Shown here: positions 34,914 to 45,725 of the stretch, piece after piece
How the letters are laid out: each line of letters begins with the position of its first letter
How positions within the stretch are numbered: position 1 is the stretch's first letter
Origin: Zygnema cylindricum
Lineage: Eukaryota; Streptophyta; Zygnematophyceae; Zygnematales; Zygnemataceae
Length of the DNA stretch: 53,981 bases
Direction of reading: 5' to 3'
Assembly: GCA_037447655.1 (NCBI GenBank)
Contig: JBBHKE010000584.1
Span: 346,029 to 400,009, forward strand
The notes under the pieces: generated by a model
The model's input: only the letters and a program-made list of their open reading frames with translations
What the model was told of the DNA's origin: nothing
Database searches by the model: none
Made by a program: the position numbers and the translations under genes

Positions 34914-35776
34914 TGTAACTCTAAGACCTCGATAAGTCCTCAGAGTGGACAGCTTCTAAGAAGCCTCTAGGATAACTCTCACCCCTTTGTGTTTCAGCAA
35001 AAACAACTGCCACCCTGGAAGACAAACACTCTGAACACGTGCACCCTTGTGAAGGGAAGACTCCCCTGAGTCGATAGCAAAATGAATCTCTGAATTTGCT
35101 CCCTTGAGCAGTAAGTTATGGAGGGTCAAAGTTGACCTTTTGTACAGAAGCTCTCTGGGAGAGACGGTCCAATCTCCTAATTTTTCTAAGTCCTATCTCT
35201 CTCACAGACTCTATCTACTGATGTACAAAACCAATCAAATTATAGTTCCGTACGCAAAAGTACAGCTGCTGGTGTACTTTATGTACGGACATTGTACGAC
35301 ATGGCCTAAATATCGACATATGTCATATCGGGATTCGGTGCCATAATCTCCAGAAATACCTCGATCTAATGTAATTTTGCCACGTATCATCCGATGTGGC
35401 GATAGCCACAAACCGCCGAAATCTTCTTCCACGATCTCGGCGCTAATTCTGGCCGTCCGATTAAATTCGATTTTAATCGTAGCGTAATAAATACATGCGC
35501 GGTATTCGTTTCACTAAAGAAATAAATGCGCGGTATTGATTTCTTGTCCATACCGTAATCCGTACTTACACATTACCGGATCAATGTATCCCGTAAACAA
35601 TTACAGTTTAATGATTTATCCTATGTATTCATGTTTAAATAAATATCAAACCATATACTACGTAACATTAGTTCTAGACTTAACGGCTAAGGCTACCGGC
35701 TAACTGTTGTCAGCCGGCCAAAAGGTACCAGGATCAAATCCTGTGGCCGGCACATACCTTTTTAGTAAATAAACCC
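34914..35776 (-). repeat. 5' LTR of element E, proximal part
   Basis: Starts TGTAACTCTAAGACC on the plus strand and follows the 3' LTR closely to AGTAAATAAACCC at 35776, where F sequence joins. The T-arm-like segment GGTACCAGGATCAAATCC is at about 35724-35741 with stem GCCGGCC/GGCCGGC. The distal part is at 40858-41078. Confidence 0.93.
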
Positions 35777-35816
35777 AGTAAATAAGCACCATATACTTTT
35801 TATATAAATAAGCACC
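35777..35816. other. Filler DNA at the E/F deletion junction
   Basis: TAAATAAGCACC occurs at 35779-35790 and again at 35805-35816, and AGTAAATAA appears both in the E end (AGTAAATAAACCC) and in the start of the filler. Short patchwork repeats of flanking words are typical of synthesis-dependent end joining. Confidence 0.55.
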
Positions 35817-35900
35817 TCCAATGCCAGGTGGCGGACATCTCACTTGTCCCGAAACAATTCCCCATAAGTGCTTCTCGAAAAGCAATCCCTCCATAATAAA
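35817..35900 (-). pseudogene. gag: gag N-terminal fragment of element F, proximal to G
   Basis: The minus strand reads MEGLLFEKHLWGIVSGQVRCP and a Pro/Gly-rich segment like the PPGFGG of other copies. It is the equivalent of MMIGALCEKRFWGIVSGRLGRP in E. The frame starts at the ATAAA target of G; the first residues are across G at 39387-39449 (MGPPSRVPMFDGTDFT, then TAG). It ends in filler DNA at 35816. Confidence 0.8.
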
Positions 35901-37137
35901 TGTTGTTCTTTGGTCTAAAATAGACCGCAGAAGCGACCCAAACTATCATGCAAAAAGCTAAGCAAAAATAGGTCGACGAACAATCATTTGAAATGCATCC
36001 TCCATTTAACATACAACAACATTTAGGGTTTCATGGAATAATCAACATAAATAAACCCTATGACATCATCTAAGGTTTGATGGAATAATCGACATAAACA
36101 AACCCTAGGACAAATGCATAAACAATGCATATCAAACATATATAAAACAACATAAATAAATAATAAAGACAAATGCATTTCACATAAACAAAAGTATAAT
36201 CAAAGTATAATTAAATAATCATTATATCATTCAAAGTGCATGACCTAATCGACAACCCTAAAAGTCTACATCTTCGGTCCCCACTTTACTAACCAGCATT
36301 GATCATTAATTCCTAACAAAGCTCATTCCTATATATACACTTGTGAGCTGTCAATGAATCACTAAGTGTCAAAATAACCAAAGTAAATTACGTAACTGTC
36401 ACTAAATCAAACTAATCGTAGGCGTACACTTGTCTACAAGTATGATATTGTACACACACAAATTAAACTATCAAAACCCTAATTGATCACTTAAATATAA
36501 ACATCATAATCAACACTAATTTATAATGATGTAAAAGACAAAACAATGTTACTCCAAATATTTACACCGACGCATCCACAAATCCGCGTCATAAGTGACA
36601 ACTTGCTTAGTCACTTGTCGATAAGTCCACGTAGTGAACCGACATCGCATATGTACGGTCCACTTAATAACACGTCATCAAACAATACGATCTCTTGAAA
36701 ATATCGGCGGACGCCGTCCGCCCTCCACGTGTACCTCGAACTACTGCCGAAAATTAATCCGTACCTTCTAAATCTTTTCCGTACTGAATATACGTCGTTT
36801 GCAATAAATGCGCCTGTCGCAAACTGTTTTGTACGTGCGACGTAATATTTTAGCTTGTCGCATTCTGTTTTTCGTACGCTTCTTCGCGTCACTTCATTTG
36901 TACTTCGTACGTTTCAAACAATTCATATTTCATATCGGATCGCTTCGCGATCCGCCGTACATTTTCAAATGTTTGTTCGCGCCACTCACACGTCACTTTA
37001 ATTTTGCTCGTACACTTACTCCCCAATCCGCAAATCCTTTCGAACCTCCACAGTATATCACGTAAATGCGCACGCACGCGAACACGCGCACGCACGAAAC
37101 GCTCCGTACGCACGAAACTAAGTTTTCAAAAACAACA
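35901..37137 (-). repeat. 3' LTR of element G
   Basis: TGTTGTTCTTTGG to AAAACAACA on the plus strand. It contains an imperfect about 50-bp tandem unit with GGAATAATC(A/G)ACATAAA and AAACCCTA words (36028-36115), telo-box-like. Hairpin CGGATCGC-TTC-GCGATCCG lies at about 36935-36953, and palindrome ACTTGTCTACAAGT near 36428. It is GTAC-rich at 36640-37015. The frame at 36611-36892 (-) exists in both LTRs but looks non-functional. Confidence 0.93.
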
Positions 37138-37554
37138 CTCCCCCGAAAAATTAGTCTCGTGCATCCATGGCGCCACGTCATCAGCTGTCACCAATGTTAC
37201 CAGCTGTCACACCTGCTTTCAACTGCCTTCTCCATCTTAATCCGCCAAATTCCTCCAACAAAATTTTCCCACTTGTTCCACCAACGCTTCCGCTGCCTCC
37301 ATATACCATCCAAATTTCATAATACATAATATATTTTTCATTTTTCAATTACAACAAAAATAATTCCTTCCAATATCTAAATCCGGATTTACATTCCCAA
37401 AATTATATCACAAATCAACTAAAAATTAAAGCCAAAAGGTCACACTAATAATATATCCCAGCTCAAATAATTCCTACCTCATTATAACAAATCTAAATTT
37501 CAATAATTTTTTTTTCTTTCTTTTTCATTTAATAATCTGATCCCAAAATTTCCC

Positions 37555-37661
<107 letters not shown>

Positions 37662-38134
37662 AATACATTTAACAAATAGTATTTTCCCAAGAATTCTAAT
37701 AATGTCACATTTCCCAAAAATTTCCAACAACTCAAAATCTACATTACAAATCCAATTTTCAACAATCATCGATCCACAATATTTGGATATCTCTACCACA
37801 TGTCACAACTCCACCTTCCGGATCTCTCTCCCCCAAACGTCGAATCTCCACCTTCCACATCTCTCCATCAAACGAATATGTATTTTCCAAAAATAAAATA
37901 TCATTTCTCATAATTAATCATTTTCATTGAGGGTAGACATTTCGGCACTGTCACTAAGTTAACCCTTGGGGCGATGCAAGATTAAACTCGGCACATACCA
38001 ACACTATGATAAGGCCGATCTCATGGGTACACAGACACCATTACTGCAATACAACCAGCAAGGACAATATTAACCCGCTACAATGCGTGTGACAAAAACC
38101 TACATCGACTTAACCTAACATATGATAGATGGGG

Positions 38135-38149
38135 TGTGGGCCCATAACC
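38135..38149 (-). promoter_or_regulatory. PBS of element G (half initiator tRNA-Met)
   Basis: The minus strand reads GGTTATGGGCCCACA, immediately inside the LTR end at 38150. This is the same site as in the coding copia elements, and the ATG is kept although no protein follows (a stop comes after about ten codons). Confidence 0.88.
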
Positions 38150-39386
38150 TGTTGTTCTTTGGTCTAAAATAGACCGCAGAAGCGACCCAAACTATCATGC
38201 AAAAAGCTAAGCAAAAATAGGTCGACGAACAATCATTTGAAATGCATCCTCCATTTAACATACAACAACATTTAGGGTTTCATGGAATAATCAACATAAA
38301 TAAACCCTATGACATCATCTAAGGTTTGATGGAATAATCGACATAAACAAACCCTAGGACAAATGCATAAACAATGCATATCAAACATATATAAAACAAC
38401 ATAAATAAATAATAAAGACAAATGCATTTCACATAAACAAAAGTATAATCAAAGTATAATTAAATAATCATTATATCATTCAAAGTGCATGACCTAATCG
38501 ACAACCCTAAAAGTCTACATCTTCGGTCCCCACTTTACTAACCAGCATTGATCATTAATTCCTAACAAAGCTCATTCCTATATATACACTTGTGAGCTGT
38601 CAATGAATCACTAAGTGTCAAAATAACCAAAGTAAATTACGTAACTGTCACTAAATCAAACTAATCGTAGGCGTACACTTGTCTACAAGTATGATATTGT
38701 ACACACACAAATTAAACTATCAAAACCCTAATTGATCACTTAAATATAAACATCATAATCAACACTAATTTATAATGATGTAAAAGACAAAACAATGTTA
38801 CTCCAAATATTTACACCGACGCATCCACAAATCCGCGTCATAAGTGACAACTTGCTTAGTCACTTGTCGATAAGTCCACGTAGTGAACCGACATCGCATA
38901 TGTACGGTCCACTTAATAACACGTCATCAAACAATACGATCTCTTGAAAATATCGGCGGACGCCGTCCGCCCTCCACGTGTACCTCGAACTACTGCCGAA
39001 AATTAATCCGTACCTTCTAAATCTTTTCCGTACTGAATATACGTCGTTTGCAATAAATGCGCCTGTCGCAAACTGTTTTGTACGTGCGACGTAATATTTT
39101 AGCTTGTCGCATTCTGTTTTTCGTACGCTTCTTCGCGTCACTTCATTTGTACTTCGTACGTTTCAAACAATTCATATTTCATATCGGATCGCTTCGCGAT
39201 CCGCCGTACATTTTCAAATGTTTGTTCGCGCCACTCACACGTCACTTTAATTTTGCTCGTACACTTACTCCCCAATCCGCAAATCCTTTCGAACCTCCAC
39301 AGTATATCACGTAAATGCGCACGCACGCGAACACGCGCACGCACGAAACGCTCCGTACGCACGAAACTAAGTTTTCAAAAACAACA
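38150..39386 (-). repeat. 5' LTR of element G
   Basis: 1,237 bp, offset exactly 2,249 from the 3' LTR. Each stretch I compared is identical, including the reading frames inside. Confidence 0.93.
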
Positions 39387-39452
39387 ATAAACTCCCACTA
39401 AGTGAAGTCTGTTCCATCGAACATAGGCACCCTAGATGGTGGGCCCATAACC
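39387..39452 (-). pseudogene. gag: PBS and first gag codons of element F
   Basis: The minus strand reads the PBS GGTTATGGGCCCACC (39438-39452), whose ATG (39446-39448) begins MGPPSRVPMFDGTDFT, then TAG, WEF, and the G insertion. It matches the N-termini of A, B, E and H, supporting the shared start. Confidence 0.85.
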
Positions 39453-40857
39453 TGAAATTCTATGGGCTCCATTGCCCACAGAATTCGCAGATCCAAAAGA
39501 AGCTAATCTAGATAGTGCCGACTCCAAGTTGATATAAACCCAAATGAATGATCCCTTGACAATTAAAACCCCAATACACCTTCACCCTAGTGAAGAGAAG
39601 ACCTTCTGTGTGCTCAGTTCCACCACAGAATGCAAAGCTAGAATATGTGTTTTGGACAATATTCCCCATTTGACTTTCCCACTGAATAAGTGCCACCCTC
39701 GCACGCAAAGACTCTGACCGACTACACCCTTGTGTAGCTTAGATTCCCCTGAGTCCGTAGCAAAAAGAATCACTGAATTTGCTCCCCCGAGCATTAAGTT
39801 ATGGCTGGTCAAAGTTGACCTTTATAGTTACAAGCTCTCTTAGAGAGAGGTACCTAAATATCCCGAAGTCTTGGTCTGCCTACTCACGAGTACCTACTAC
39901 GAAACCCTAGTCCAATAGGAACACTATATAGTACCAGAAGGTACTATAGGAGATGTACTTATTGTACGGCCATTGTACGACATGGTCTTCAAGGTGACAC
40001 CTGTGAAATCGGAAGCCATGGTTCCTCCTCCCATCTTCTTCGGTATCAAATAACGTGGCGCCACGTGGCACCGCGTGATGCTATCTCCGTATGCCGCCAA
40101 AAGCTCACTTCGCGTGGCGGCTATAATGGCGGCCGTCCGATCAAAACACATTTTACACGGTTCAGATTCGCGTACATGCATGAATTGCTCCTTTTCGTTA
40201 GTCTGCCGTTAATTAGCTGTTGCGTTAACGTTTATATATATTTAAAACCCGTCGCGTGTATCGTTCCGTCAATGTTTTTTTGGTTGTCTTACTTCTACAA
40301 ATATACCCACAGACCATGGTTCAAATCTGATATAGAGCAATATTTGGTTATTTGTTACTTTGTTAGAACTCTCTACTTCTACACTTATAAATACCTATTG
40401 TACCCTGCATGTGCCATCGTTGACTCTAAGCTATAGGCTAAAGCTAACGTCTATTATAAGATGTAGGTGCCTGGATCAAATCTTGGATCCGGCATACACA
40501 TTTTGGTACAAACTATGAATTAGCCTATCCTCTTTAGACAGCCATGGCTCTAGCTCTCTCTTTGGTCTTCGGTGACTGCAACAAGTATGGGGACCGGAGA
40601 GAGTTGAGCGAGAAGCAATGTTGCCTTTGCTGACTTACTCTATTTATTTTTCCAATAAAGTCCAAGAAAATACATAAATTTCACTACGAATTAGCGTATC
40701 CTCTTTAGACAGCCATGGCTCCCGCTCTCTCTCTGGTCTTCGGTGACTGCAACAAGTATGGGGACGGGAGAGAGTTGAGCGAGAAGCAATGTTGCCTTGC
40801 CTGACTTACTCTATTTATTTTTCCAATAAAGACCTAGAAAATACATAAATTTCAACA
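39453..40857 (-). repeat. 5' LTR of element F
   Basis: 1,405 bp, longer than its relatives in part because of a 171-bp tandem duplication at its outer (U3) end. It starts TGAAATTCTATGGG on the plus strand and ends AATTTCAACA. Dyad GGTCAAAGTTGACC is at 39807-39820 next to TTTATAG (TATA on the minus strand), hairpins TGCTCCCCCGAGCA (39780-39793) and CTACACCCTTGTGTAG (39722-39737), CACGTGG near 40058, and a T-arm-like GCCTGGATCAAATC near 40469-40482. Confidence 0.9.
40517..40857. repeat. 171-bp tandem duplication in the U3 end of F
   Basis: GAATTAGC(C/G)TATCCTCTTTAG starts copies at 40517 and 40688; the copies differ at several sites. The first ends AATTTCACTAC, the second at the true LTR end AATTTCAACA. 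It duplicates the outer part of U3, which could change promoter strength. Confidence 0.85.
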
Positions 40858-41078
40858 CGGCACATACCCTTTTAGTAAATAAACCCTTAACTAATATAAA
40901 TTTCCCGTAAACCTCTGGATAGCCTAGGTAGCCTTGGCTCTATCTCCCTCTCCAATTTCTCAGTGACTGCGACAAGTTTGAGAGTTGGAGAAAGAAGTTA
41001 GAGGTAGACTGCCTCGGCTTCTTTCTATATTTCTATTTAGACCTAGAAAATACTTAAAATGGACCATTAATTTCTACA
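40858..41078 (-). repeat. 5' LTR of element E, distal part
   Basis: Starts CGGCACATACCC and follows the 3' LTR of E to TTCTACA at 41078, followed by the TGTAT duplication. The first about 28 bp are also present at the left E/F junction. Confidence 0.92.
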
Positions 41079-41083
41079 TGTAT

Positions 41084-41191
41084 TCTGTCAGGGTGTCAGC
41101 ATATTCAACCAAAGACCTCTAAATTGAGGTTATCCTAGAGGCTTCTAGTAAGCTGCCTACTCTGAGTACCAATGGAGGTCTGAAAGTTCCA
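41084..41191 (+). repeat. 3' LTR of element A, terminal part
   Basis: Matches the last about 108 bp of the 5' LTR of A (TCAGGGTGTCAGCA, AACCAAAGACCTCT, CTAGTAAGCTGCCTACTCTG) and ends GTTCCA before CATAT (41192-41196). Confidence 0.93.
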
Positions 41192-41196
41192 CATAT

Positions 41197-41652
41197 GTCC
41201 GACTCTCGTCATTCACACGCTTTTTGAAAGTTTAGACTAACCAAAGATTTAACATTCGACACCTTCGATTTTTCGAATGCTGGCCTATTTCAATGAGGAT
41301 CACGCCGTACTGACAATCTTGACTCACCGTACAGAATTGTTTGTCTCAACACAGCCGTCGTGTCATTATCTTTCGCGATGTGGCGTTTAATAAAACTCCC
41401 CTCTTCACTTCCCTTCAAAGCTCGATTTGTCCTCGGCTCCTCTATACCTCTCTTCTCCAATCCCTTATCGCCACGTCACCATCATTACCCACTCCCTCCA
41501 TGTTCACTTCCCCCTTCCTTTAGACGCCCGACTCTCTCCTCCTCCTCCCCTTAACTTCTCTTCTCTCATACGGCGACTCCGTCCTACCTCTTTTCTGACA
41601 CGCGAACTCACTCCCCCGCCACGTCACCTTCCACCTCTCCATCATTACACCG
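41197..41652. other. Unassigned sequence right of element A
   Basis: Old target DNA of A, becoming CT-rich (about 41400-41650). The frames there are Ser/Pro/Leu-rich composition artefacts. I recognise no gene. Confidence 0.45.
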
Positions 41653-41881
41653 TGAATCGCTATTAGTTTCTCTTTCTTTCGCTTTAAATCGCTAATTTTT
41701 GTTTTTTTTTGTTTTTCGTTGCTTAAAACATATTTTCTCCGTACACACTTGTCGCATTGTGGATCTGACGGTTACCATTGAAAGGTAAGATTCTCAACAT
41801 CTGATTGGCGATTTGAAGTTAAAATCTGGACAAGTGTGTACGGAGAAAATATGTTTATTTATTAACACTAATAGCGATTCA
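41653..41881. mobile_element. MITE-like foldback element, copy 1
   Basis: Terminal 15-bp perfect inverted repeat TGAATCGCTATTAGT (41653-41667 / 41867-41881) and a second, inner 28-bp perfect pair at 41726-41753 and 41829-41856 (CTCCGTACACACTTGTC core). There is no coding. The central part resembles 50557-50670, so this is a family. The target duplication is unclear. Confidence 0.7.
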
Positions 41882-42735
41882 ATGTGTGTAGAGTACTATC
41901 CCATCTGCCAACGATTTTGACCACAACCTTTTACCCTTTTCAGCAAGAGATCATTCCCAGTTCTCACCCTCTCCTTCCCTTTCCTCCCCTACACCTCAAC
42001 TTCCCAATGCTCTCCAACCAGCTCCACTTCCCCGCGGCACATGCGCCAAAAACCTTCTCAAACATCTCAAACTTGTCTGTGAGTCCCACGTGCCTCCCAA
42101 GCTTTTAGCGCTTTTTTGCTTTTCTCTTCGTCAAACGAGCGCTGTAAATTTCTCTGCTGCCCTTTTCGGCGGCAAGGTTAGGGTTTCTCTTGCCGGAACA
42201 AGTTCTCAAAGAGGATTGTCAAGCTCTCCTCCGTACGCAAATTAGGGAGAACTGTTGTAAGTCGTCCACTGGAACATGACGCTCTCCAGGGTACGGAAAC
42301 TAGAGATGAATATTTCAGGTCGTCCACGTGGAGTGTTAGCTCTCATCCGTTGTAATGGATTTTTAGGGTGGATTGTTCCAAGTCGACGACATGGAGTAGT
42401 ATGCTTTCCGTTAAACTGAAACTAGGGAGCTTTGTCCTATTCCACTGGTTGCTACGCTTATCCTGATACGATGTAAGGCGAAACACACGTTCATGGCTCC
42501 TTACAAATTTTGCTCCTGTCGCTCTTCTCTCTTCCCATTAGGCTCCTCCCTAAAACGACTGGGAAATTCAATAACTGGATGTTAAAGTTTGCGATTTTGT
42601 ATATTTTGTATGATCACGAGGATGTTTTTGTGGACCACCCGATGATTATGTAGTACTTGGTCAAGAACACCGTCATATGTAAAGATTCCTAGAAACAGGA
42701 GTATAAGATGAACAATTCCTAATAAAACGAATGAT
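41882..42735. other. Unassigned sequence
   Basis: Pyrimidine-rich at 41890-42100, then a mixed stretch with GTCGTCCA(C/G)-type words recurring at about 42260, 42310 and 42380 that hint at a loose degenerate repeat. I identify no gene, splice pattern or mobile-element end. Confidence 0.4.
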
Positions 42736-42808
42736 GAGCCAGAGAGGGTTTGAACCCGGGACCTTTCATTGTAGGTGTGAAAGCGGTAACCACTACACCA
42801 CCAGCCCA
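42736..42808 (-). ncRNA. tRNA-like unit (SINE head or decayed tRNA)
   Basis: On the minus strand there is a Pol III A box TGGTGTAGTGG (42790-42800) and a B box GGTTCAAACC (42747-42756) at about the tRNA spacing. Between them TTTCA..TGAAA forms an enlarged anticodon-like arm. The acceptor ends do not pair well (GAGCCAG against the 5' side), so it is not a normal tRNA. A tRNA-derived SINE 5' region is the likeliest reading, but I cannot define a SINE body or tail. Confidence 0.55.
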
Positions 42809-43530
42809 GATGTCGTGGCTGGTGAGTTCTTTTTATTTATTTTAATGTGGATACGGATATTGATCGGGACAATTTTCGTACGTCAACATCATAGTATATG
42901 GTCTCAAATAAAGTCATTGTAATTGAAGTAAGAATTTGGATGACGTTATGCTTTACCCGCATTGATGCAGATTATAACATATAATGGAAAAGATTTGGGC
43001 CTTCCCTTACTCTCAATGCTGTATTTGTTGATAACCTCATTCTTATTGGTCCCACTATTTCCCTTGTCTCTATGGTCAAGATCATTTCTCATCAAACTTT
43101 GGACATCTCATAGTCTTATCTTGACAAGTACATCATTAACAATTTCCCTTCTCGAAATTTACGTTAATGTTACGACATTCTTATTCGTCTTAATAAGTGG
43201 TTCTACATGTCAAATTGCCCCTTATTTCTACTCCTCTAGATGTTAATTCCAGATTAATTCTGGCCACCACAGAGCTACTTTCTCCCTCTTTTCATTCTAT
43301 TTTCTTCTATATTGTGGAGAGCTTCATGTGTACAATGTAATCCACTTGGCTAGACATTGCCATGGTCATGACTTAGCTCAGCCAATTTATCAAAAAGTCA
43401 TTTCTCACTCACCTTGAGGCAGGTAAGAGGGTGCTTCTCTCCCCCTCAAGGGCACTAGGGATTCTCTCTTACCTTCTCTCCTAGTGGCTCTTCCTGCGAA
43501 GCGTTCACTTTTGTTCACTTTTGTTGACTC
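42809..43530. other. Unassigned sequence
   Basis: AT-rich with one frame (42962-43246, +) of hydrophobic and Ser-rich composition but no known domain. No convincing gene. Confidence 0.4.
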
Positions 43531-43541
43531 TGGCCATGCCA

Positions 43542-43717
43542 AATGTGAGCTAACCAACACTTCATCACTGGATTCTGTTTCCTTTTGGGCTACTCTGTTC
43601 TTTTTTGTTCCCTTTTTGGCAACTCTATGGCCAATGTGAGCTAACCAACACTTCATCACTGGATCGTGTTTCCTTTTGGGCTACTCTGTTCTTTTTTGTT
43701 CCCTTTTTGGCAACTCT
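43542..43717. repeat. Tandem duplication, period 91 bp
   Basis: AATGTGAGCTAACCAACACT begins copies at 43542 and 43633, and both run to TTTTTGGCAACTCT. The copies differ by only a few bases, so the duplication is recent. Confidence 0.9.
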
Positions 43718-43966
43718 CTTCTCTCTTGGTCTCGCTTTAAGCAACCAGGGGTTGCTTGCTCTTCAATTTAAGCTTAATGCAAGTTTGGGAAGCCTTCTGA
43801 TTGGTATGTATAGTTTCCATTTTCCTCTTCTTAGGTATACAATTTAAAAATTATGTTCACATTGAATTCCTTTTATCTTCGACTTTACTCTTTGTTGTCC
43901 TTGTTTCACTAACTGTGAATACTTTACCTCCCTCAACCTCGGCCAAACCTGACTCTACCTCCTATA

Positions 43967-43991
43967 CCCCCCCCCCCCCCCCCCCCCCCCC
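43967..43991. repeat. Poly(C) run, 25 bases
   Basis: An uninterrupted C run seven bases left of the CCTCC target site of H. Confidence 0.95.
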
Positions 43992-44002
43992 AATGTTCCT
44001 CC

Positions 44003-44989
44003 TGTAATTCTGTGACCTCCATTGGTACACAGAATGTCCAGCTTATGTGAAGCCTCTAGGATAGTATATGCACTATTGACTTTGACAATGAATAAGTCCC
44101 ACCCTGGGACGTAAAATGTCTAACCAACTACAACCCTATGTAGCTTGTACTCCCCTTAGTCCGCAACAAAAAGAATCACTGAATTTGCTCACCTGAGCAT
44201 TAAGTTATGGCTGACCAAAGTTGGTCTATAAATACAAGTGCACTCTGGGAGAGAGGCTGGAAAACCAAAAATATTCTAAGTCCTAAGCTACCTCTCTAAG
44301 CCTACTACTAAGGTACTTCGACCAATCATAAGACTGTAAAGTACAAGAAGGTACAGGTACCGCTGTACTTCTTGTACGGCCATAGTACGGCATGGCCGTT
44401 CCGCTGACGCGTGTCAGTTCCAGAGCCGTAGTTGCTCCTCCTATGATATCCGCTACCCAACCATATGTTGCCACGTGTCATCCACCGACATCTGGTCCGC
44501 AAACCGTCAAACGGCTATTCCGGCATTCCGGCTCCACTGTGAGCTGTTCGATCAGATCTAAACATTTGATTTCGTCCGTCCAAAATTAAATGTTAATTCG
44601 TATATTTCGTGCGGTCCCGATTTCGTGCGGTCCCGATTTCGTGCGGACCGGTATGTTTCCATGCATAAATTGTCCTGTAATTAGTTAAATGAAATGTTCG
44701 GCGCGGTATAGCTTTAAATAAATATCGCGCCATATTCATTTATCGATTTCTTCAAGATTTACCGGATAAGGCGCGCGGCTAGTCCGTACGGTGATCATCC
44801 TGAGGTCACTGGATCAAGTCCCACAAGGGGCAGTTATATTTTGTAGAAAAAACTGTACCGGATGATCTGCCTGTCTCCTTTAGCTGCAGCAGGCAGCCAT
44901 GGCTGTCTGCAGGTCCTCAGTGACTACGACAAGTATGAGGGCTGCAGTAAGTCCACAAGAAAGACTACAAAATACCTCTCTTTTCAACA
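44003..44989 (-). repeat. 3' LTR of element H
   Basis: 987 bp. Dyad GACCAAAGTTGGTC at 44213-44226 next to CTATAAATA (minus-strand TATA). U3 stem GATCATCC/GGATGATC at 44793-44800 / 44860-44867. A T-arm-like GGTCACTGGATCAAGTC near 44804-44820. GTTGCCACGTGTCATCC near 44467. A unit ending TTTCGTGCGGTCCC is present in one more copy than in the 5' LTR (near 44604-44650). Confidence 0.95.
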
Positions 44990-45002
44990 CTCCCCTTATT
45001 TT

Positions 45003-45722
45003 CTAGTCTATCTTTTGCTTCAGTCCACACTTCTCCGTACAAAATATCAATTTAGGAGAAGGGACCGGTTTAGTCATCATATCTGCTACCATCTCACCAT
45101 CAGGTCTATATTCCAAACTTATAATTTTATCCTCAACTTTCTCCCTAACAAAGCTCAAACAAATATCCATGTGTTTTGCTTTAAAATGATGTTTAGGGTT
45201 CGCTGCAATTGCAATCGCAGCTTGATTGTCACAAAATATCTTTTGTACTCCATTCTTCATGTTTCCCAATTCTTGAAGCAAAGACTTCACCCACATTAAC
45301 TCTTTCACAGCTGAACAAGAGGCCATATACTCAGCCTCCATGGTGGACTGAGCAATGACCTTTTGTTGCTTACTGCTCCAACAGCAAGCTCCATTCCCAA
45401 CATATAACACATACCCAGAAGTACACCTCCTCATCCGAGCATTCCCATAATTGGCATCACTCCAAGTTGTGATGTCAGTATTATCCCCTCCCAGCTGCAA
45501 CCACAAATCTCTAGTTCCTACCAAATACCGCATGACCATTTTGGCCGCTTCCCAATCTTTTTTTCTACGATCATTCAGACTCCTACTTAATACTCCCACA
45601 GCTGCAGCTATATCAGGACGAGTACAGTTTATAAAGTAGATCAAACTACCGACAACCTGTCTGTACCGAATAGTTTGCATGAACTTGCTCTCCTTAGGTC
45701 CTAGCTCATCATCCAAAATCAA
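45003..45722 (-). pseudogene. pol: RNase H of element H
   Basis: 240 codons open from ILDDELGPKE: MQTIRYRQVVGSLIYFINCTRPDIAAAVGVLSR, WSDANYGNARMRRCTSGYV, SSKQQKVIAQSTMEAEYMAS, CDNQAAIAIAANPKHHFKAKHMDICLSFVREKVEDK, tail SPKLIFCTEKCGLKQKID and a natural stop at 45003. The acidic catalytic residues (SDAN, MEAEY, CDNQ) are all present. A TGA at about 45723 separates it from RT. The polypurine tract AAAATAAGGGGAG lies just beyond, ending at 44990. Confidence 0.93.
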
Positions 45723-45725
45723 GAC

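Noticed and set aside
36611-36892. A 93-codon frame on the minus strand, present twice (also 38860-39141)
   Set aside because: It lies in both LTRs of G, so duplication is structural and not evidence of coding; no domain and no start context support.
38131-38149. Sequence identical to part of initiator tRNA-Met (GTGGGCCCATAACC), a possible tRNA gene
   Set aside because: Only the anticodon arm is present and it always abuts an LTR end; it is a primer-binding site, not a tRNA gene.
43405-43659. Minus-strand 84-codon frame, Lys/Glu-rich
   Set aside because: It overlaps the 91-bp tandem duplication and matches no family; composition and repeat explain it.
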